From NCBI GenBank assembly GCA_019420325.1, contig JAHZHK010000111.1:1-9309 (forward strand): 9,309 nucleotides of DNA, written 5' to 3'. This document shows, one piece after another, positions 6,562-9,309 of this stretch. Source of the DNA: Coriobacteriaceae bacterium (GTDB lineage Bacteria; Actinomycetota; Coriobacteriia; Coriobacteriales; UMGS124). The notes beneath the pieces are model-generated. The model saw only the letters and a program-made list of their open reading frames with translations, was not told the origin of the DNA and searched no databases. Each line of letters begins with the position of its first letter. The first letter of the stretch is position 1. The translations under genes were made by a program, and so were the position numbers.

Positions 6562-6641
6562 ACTGCCTTAGCAGAGCGTTCCCAGCAGTGCAGGAGCTAC
6601 TGCTGGCAGTCGTGTCTTGCACCGTTTTTTACGATACTGCC
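6562..6641 (+). terminator. Structured region between convergent genes, likely terminator for the exonuclease unit
   Basis: CCAGCAGT (6582-6589) pairs perfectly with ACTGCTGG (6599-6606) over a 9-nt loop. A run of six T lies at 6625-6630, 18 nt past the stem, which is too far for a textbook terminator. GGCAGT (6605-6610) can pair with either of two ACTGCC copies (6562-6567 or 6636-6641), so alternative foldings exist. The rest of 6418-6657 (240 nt) holds no convincing gene; a 28-codon ATG frame at 6485-6571 has no ribosome binding site. Confidence 0.45.
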
Positions 6642-6657
6642 CCTGTCCGTCTTTCCC

Positions 6658-7728
6658 TTATCGATTTTTCGGCCCCGACGCGATGCGCCGCACGCCGCCG
6701 GCAAGTCCCGTGGCCGCAGCCTGCGCCGCGCCAGTGATGCCGGCACCCGCCGAGCGCACCAAACCAGCAGCTCCCGAGGCTGTTGCCTTGGCAAAGTCGC
6801 TGACTCCGTCCGCGGCCGACTTGGCCACGTCGGTGACGCCTGCTTTTACCCACTGCGCCACGTCGGCAATGAACCCGCTGTCCTTCATGAGCTGGGCTGC
6901 CTCGCCAAACGACGCCCGCCTCATCTGCTCGCGCACGGGTTCGGTCTGGGCAAACAGATAGTCGCGCGTAATGACTCCGATGCGAAATACCAGGTAGGCA
7001 CCAACAAGTCCGTCGGTTGCCCCGCCCAGAAGCAGCCCGGACGCCTTTGCGCCGGCGCCCGACCCGAGTGCCTCGCTGAACACCTGCTCGAGGTCCATGT
7101 CTTCCACGCCGCCCGCGATGAGGGCGCTCGCCATGACGCGCGTGTACAGGCGCGCCAATCCCGCCTTTGTTGGCCGGAAGCCGCACACCTCAACGATCGC
7201 GCGCACCAGCTCGAGGCTGATGGACGCCATGGTAAGCGCCTCCACGAGGGCTCCGCGCGCGATGGCGCTTGCAAGAAACGACCTCTTGGCGGCAGTCTTG
7301 ATGCGGTCGTTTACAAGGGGCATACATGTCGTGCGAAAGATGCTCGCAATCGTCTGTGAATCATGGTTGACCAGGGCGTTTGCCACAAGTGCCTGCTGCT
7401 CCGCGGTAAGCTGCCCCGTTGCCAACATGTTGTCGGCAAGCATTGCGCAGTGCCTGTCGCGTTGGCGTTCGCTGCCTTGTTCGAGCTGGTACAGCCCAAA
7501 AACGGGCCGCTTGGAAATCTGGATGACAGGATAGCCGATGCCCACTATAAGAAGAATGGCAATTGCTGCGTAAAAAATGCCCCCAAGCACGGGACTCGCG
7601 CCCATCAGATGGTCGCCTACGGTAAGGATGCCGCCGAGCGCGCTCAAGACCACGAGCACGATGATGGCTCCCACAAGCAAGCGGCTCATCGCCTTCTCGG
7701 TTGCGGCTGTGTCGTTTCGTCGCTGCAC
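6658..7728 (-). CDS. DUF697 (YcjF-like) inner-membrane protein
   Basis: 356 residues, transcribed against its neighbours. The GTG start at 7728 is preceded by GGAGG (7738-7734) at 5 nt. After a short polar N-terminus come two membrane helices (about residues 15-38 and 46-69), then a soluble region and a C-terminal domain with the marks of DUF697: GALVEALTMASISLELVRAI, CGFRPTKAGLARLYTRVM and GLVGAYLVFRIGV, the last possibly membrane-associated. The final 90 residues or so are Ala/Gly-rich amphipathic helices with repeated AxxGAAG patterns, ending in a basic tail. DUF697 proteins often partner with or are fused to dynamin/Era-like GTPases, but no GTPase gene is in this window. The molecular function of the family is not established. 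It is divergent from the DMT transporter gene, with 83 nt between starts. Confidence 0.8.
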   Translation of the reverse strand: MQRRNDTAATEKAMSRLLVGAIIVLVVLSALGGILTVGDHLMGASPVLGGIFYAAIAILLIVGIGYPVIQISKRPVFGLYQLEQGSERQRDRHCAMLADNMLATGQLTAEQQALVANALVNHDSQTIASIFRTTCMPLVNDRIKTAAKRSFLASAIARGALVEALTMASISLELVRAIVEVCGFRPTKAGLARLYTRVMASALIAGGVEDMDLEQVFSEALGSGAGAKASGLLLGGATDGLVGAYLVFRIGVITRDYLFAQTEPVREQMRRASFGEAAQLMKDSGFIADVAQWVKAGVTDVAKSAADGVSDFAKATASGAAGLVRSAGAGITGAAQAAATGLAGGVRRIASGPKNR

Positions 7729-7733
7729 CTATG

Positions 7734-7738
7734 CCTCC
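7734..7738 (-). promoter_or_regulatory. Ribosome binding site supporting the GTG start of the DUF697 gene
   Basis: Reading the minus strand, GGAGG (7738-7734) lies 5 nt before GTG 7728. The next in-frame ATG is 13 codons further in and lacks such a site. Confidence 0.7.
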
Positions 7739-7739
7739 A

Positions 7740-7768
7740 TTGGCTTAATTCATGTGTCTGACTAGACT
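7740..7768 (+). promoter_or_regulatory. Likely promoter of the DMT transporter gene
   Basis: TTGGCT (7740-7745) and TAGACT (7763-7768) are separated by 17 bp, close to the housekeeping sigma consensus. It predicts transcription from about 7775 and a leader near 37 nt. The -35 abuts the ribosome binding site of the divergent DUF697 gene, so the two transcription units may interfere. Confidence 0.5.
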
Positions 7769-7811
7769 GTTGTTGTTTGTTGGCTGTTCACTCGATGAGA
7801 CAGGAAACGCA

Positions 7812-8801
7812 ATGTCAGACACCTTGGATTGTACCCAGTCTGTCAGGCGGGCGCTCCCGCTTTGGGTGTATCGCACGGCTCTCATCGCCGCCACCATGAT
7901 TTGGGGCGGCAATTTCGTGGTGGCCAAGCCCATCGTTGAGTCGCTTGGCAGCTTCTGGGTCATCGGCATCAGGTTTATCTGCGCGGCGACCATCATGCTC
8001 GTCCTTTCCTTCAACCACGTGCGCCGACATATAAACCGCCAGGCAATCAAGGCCGGCGTAGTCATCGGCTTGTTTGCATTCCTCGGTTTCGGCTCGCAGT
8101 TTTTGGGCCTCGAGGGAACCACACCGTCGAGAAACGCGTTCCTTTCCGCCTGCTATTGCATTACCACGCCCTTCTTGTGGTGGCTCGTCGCCCACAAGCG
8201 CCCCACGAAACGCAACATGATATGCGCACTTATTTGCGTCGTGGGAATCGGCTTGGTGAGCCTGCAGGGTGATGAGATGGGGATGAGCTGGGGCGATGGC
8301 GTCAGCGTGCTTTCGGCGTTTCTGTATGGCGGCGAGATCATAGCAATCGCCATGTTCATGGGGACCAACGATGTCCTCGTGGTGACGATTGTCGAGCTAA
8401 TCGTTGCAGGCATTCTTGGCTGCGTAACAGGCGTGTTCGTCTCGGGACTACCGAGTGTCGAGACATTGACCTCGCCCGATACCATCTGGCGCCTGGCATA
8501 CGTGGTAGTTTTGGGCACCTGTTTTGCGAGCACGGCGCAAAACACCGCGCAGAAACACCTGCAACCGGCCGAAATTGGACTTCTTTGCTCCTTGGAAAGT
8601 GTTTTTGGTACACTGTTTAGCATGCTTTTCTATAACGAGGCAATCACGGTGAGGATGATGAGCGGTTTCGCGCTGATTTTCGCCGCCATCGCCGCTAGCG
8701 AATTCCGAGGCCGCAGACGCATGAAGTCAGACCCCATGCCAGAAGAAAGCATGGAGATAGAGCCAGGGGAAAAGTTGCGAGCAGAGAAGGCTTGCGAATA
8801 A
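7812..8801 (+). CDS. DMT-superfamily transporter with two EamA domains
   Basis: 329-residue integral membrane protein of the drug/metabolite transporter superfamily, predicted to have about ten membrane helices formed by two EamA repeats (about residues 20-140 and 155-285). Signature stretches are AATMIWGGNFVVAKPIV near the N-terminus, SRNAFLSACYCITTPFLWWL, and PAEIGLLCSLESVFGTLFSM near the end of the second repeat. The last 35 residues or so are a charged cytoplasmic tail. Family members export or import amino acids, nucleotides or drugs; the substrate cannot be told from sequence. ATG 7812 is chosen because AGGA (7802-7805) lies 6 nt upstream; the frame extends to an ATG at 7752, but that extension overlaps the putative promoter and has no ribosome binding site. 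A terminator-like hairpin follows the stop. It is probably a single-gene transcript. Confidence 0.92.
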   Translation: MSDTLDCTQSVRRALPLWVYRTALIAATMIWGGNFVVAKPIVESLGSFWVIGIRFICAATIMLVLSFNHVRRHINRQAIKAGVVIGLFAFLGFGSQFLGLEGTTPSRNAFLSACYCITTPFLWWLVAHKRPTKRNMICALICVVGIGLVSLQGDEMGMSWGDGVSVLSAFLYGGEIIAIAMFMGTNDVLVVTIVELIVAGILGCVTGVFVSGLPSVETLTSPDTIWRLAYVVVLGTCFASTAQNTAQKHLQPAEIGLLCSLESVFGTLFSMLFYNEAITVRMMSGFALIFAAIAASEFRGRRRMKSDPMPEESMEIEPGEKLRAEKACE

Positions 8802-8810
8802 GAGGTTCAT

Positions 8811-8850
8811 GGGGCCCGCTTTCCTGCAAAGGGAGGCGGGCCCCTTGCGT
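8811..8850 (+). terminator. Terminator-like hairpin after the DMT transporter gene
   Basis: GGGGCCCGC (8811-8819) pairs perfectly with GCGGGCCCC (8836-8844), a 9-bp GC stem 9 nt after the stop codon, with further purine/pyrimidine pairing inside. The following tract has few T (TTGCGTT), so termination may be imperfect or rely on the strong stem alone. Confidence 0.65.
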
Positions 8851-8899
8851 TACGGGCCAGGCGGCGGGGCGTCGCCGGAAAGCTCGGGCCCCTGGTCCT

Positions 8900-8916
8900 G
8901 GCCGGGCCGCCCGGCC
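8900..8916. repeat. GC-rich palindrome
   Basis: GGCCGGGC, one central C, then GCCCGGCC: perfect symmetry over 8 bp per arm. As RNA it would fold as a 6-bp stem with a 5-nt loop. Confidence 0.7.
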
Positions 8917-8946
8917 TCACCGCGTGCCACGCGTGTGTTGATGTTC

Positions 8947-9010
8947 ACTGAGAAGTGGTCCTGATGATTACCGCTTTTTGAGCACCGTGGTCATCGAAAA
9001 CTGAGCAGTG
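8947..9010. repeat. Direct repeat pair in an AT-richer island
   Basis: ACTGAGAAGTG (8947-8957) and ACTGAGCAGTG (9000-9010) match at 10 of 11 positions, 53 bp apart start to start. Each is internally symmetrical (CACT/AGTG; ACTG/CAGT). GTGGTC also occurs twice between them (8955-8960, 8987-8992). This is consistent with paired protein-binding sites or part of a dispersed repeat; function unknown. Confidence 0.5.
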
Positions 9011-9016
9011 TGGGCA

Positions 9017-9054
9017 CGAGGGCCGCCCCCCGCAGGGTCGGGGGGCGGCCCTCG
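9017..9054. repeat. Perfect 16-bp GC hairpin
   Basis: Arm 9017-9032 is the exact reverse complement of 9039-9054, with a 6-nt loop (CAGGGT). No T run follows on the plus strand, and the complementary strand has none adjacent either, so it is not a standard terminator. Confidence 0.85.
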
Positions 9055-9065
9055 GCGTATCGTCT

Positions 9066-9091
9066 CCCGGGCGCCGTCCGGCGTGCCTGGG
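9066..9091. repeat. Imperfect GC hairpin
   Basis: CCCGGGCGCC (9066-9075) pairs with 9080-9091 through nine Watson-Crick pairs and one G-T wobble, with a 2-nt bulge (9083-9084) and loop GTCC. Confidence 0.5.
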
Positions 9092-9130
9092 GGCGGCGTC
9101 AGAACCCCGGGCCAGGTGGGTGCGAGGCTG

Positions 9131-9158
9131 CGGGCCCGCGCTGTGCCCCGCGGGCCCG
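9131..9158. repeat. Perfect 10-bp GC hairpin
   Basis: CGGGCCCGCG (9131-9140) and CGCGGGCCCG (9149-9158) are exact reverse complements with an 8-nt loop. Confidence 0.75.
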
Positions 9159-9165
9159 GCACGGC

Positions 9166-9185
9166 CGGGGCCCGCATGGGCCCCG
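9166..9185. repeat. Perfect 8-bp GC hairpin
   Basis: CGGGGCCC (9166-9173) and GGGCCCCG (9178-9185) pair over a 4-nt loop (GCAT), 7 nt after the preceding hairpin. Confidence 0.7.
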
Positions 9186-9255
9186 CCCCGGAAACCCGCT
9201 TAAAAATATAGTATTCCCCAGTTTGTGTGCGTCCTGTGCACGTGCCGATACGCCC

Positions 9256-9285
9256 TTGCCCCCGCCCTGCGCCTGCGTGTATAGT
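9256..9285 (+). promoter_or_regulatory. Possible promoter for a gene beyond the window
   Basis: TTGCCC (9256-9261) and TATAGT (9280-9285) are 18 bp apart, predicting transcription from about 9292 rightwards. A second TATAGT (9207-9212) in the AT-rich junction lacks a -35. Only a pattern match; the downstream gene is not visible. Confidence 0.35.
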
Positions 9286-9309
9286 TCTCCCTCGCGCCGC
9301 ACCCCAGTG

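Larger units (their letters stand above)
8851..9309. other. Noncoding region with GC-rich hairpins and an AT-richer island
   Basis: No convincing gene lies in these 459 bases; the open frames on both strands are low-complexity Gly/Pro/Arg/Ala translations of GC-rich DNA without ribosome binding sites. The region divides into a GC-rich part with a near-palindrome (8900-8916), an AT-richer island (about 8938-9010), a hairpin cluster (9017-9185), an AT-rich junction (9198-9216), and a promoter-like end (9256-9285). Confidence 0.7.

Noticed and set aside
6485..6571. 28-codon ATG frame in the convergent intergenic region
   Set aside because: No ribosome binding site, very short, and it runs into the structured region.
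7752..7811. Upstream extension of the DMT transporter to an ATG at 7752
   Set aside because: It overlaps the likely promoter; AGGA is well spaced for ATG 7812.
8968..9302. Open frames on both strands in the GC-rich end region
   Set aside because: Translations are low-complexity Pro/Gly/Arg/Ala, without ribosome binding sites, and arise from stop-poor GC-rich hairpin DNA.

Overview
The window looks like chromosomal DNA from a high-GC, Gram-positive actinobacterium, most likely of the class Coriobacteriia (Collinsella/Olsenella-like). This is inferred from the roughly 60% GC content, the strong C/G third-position bias, a sortase-anchored surface protein with an LPKTA motif, purine-rich Shine-Dalgarno sites with several GTG/TTG starts, and GC-rich terminator hairpins. 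No phage, transposase, CRISPR array, tRNA or rRNA gene is visible.

Layout. (1) 1-438: the 3' end of a cell-wall-anchored surface protein, with identical 18-bp Pro/Gln/Glu repeats, a sortase signal and a strong terminator. (2) 437-3024: a leader with inverted repeats, then tcdA (tRNA ct6A37 cyclisation) followed 25 nt later by a MocR-type GntR/aminotransferase regulator, probably one transcript. (3) 3025-4288: a noncoding stretch and argC, the short 'type 2' N-acetyl-gamma-glutamyl-phosphate reductase, with no other arginine gene in view. (4) 4289-6417: a two-gene unit made of an uncharacterised protein of about 330 residues and a DEDDh 3'-5' exonuclease with an extra N-terminal region. This is the best candidate in the window for an undescribed system. 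(5) 6418-7728: a structured convergent intergenic region, then a minus-strand membrane protein of the DUF697/YcjF type. (6) 7729-8850: a short divergent promoter region, a DMT/EamA transporter and its terminator-like hairpin. (7) 8851-9309: noncoding DNA with a run of very GC-rich perfect hairpins, an AT-richer island carrying an 11-bp direct repeat, and a promoter-like sequence at the end that probably serves a gene beyond the window.

Most genes are ordinary housekeeping or accessory chromosomal genes and do not form one pathway. The clearest functional links are positional: tcdA with the MocR gene, and the unknown protein with the exonuclease. Functions were assigned by reading motifs in the translations; no database search was run.
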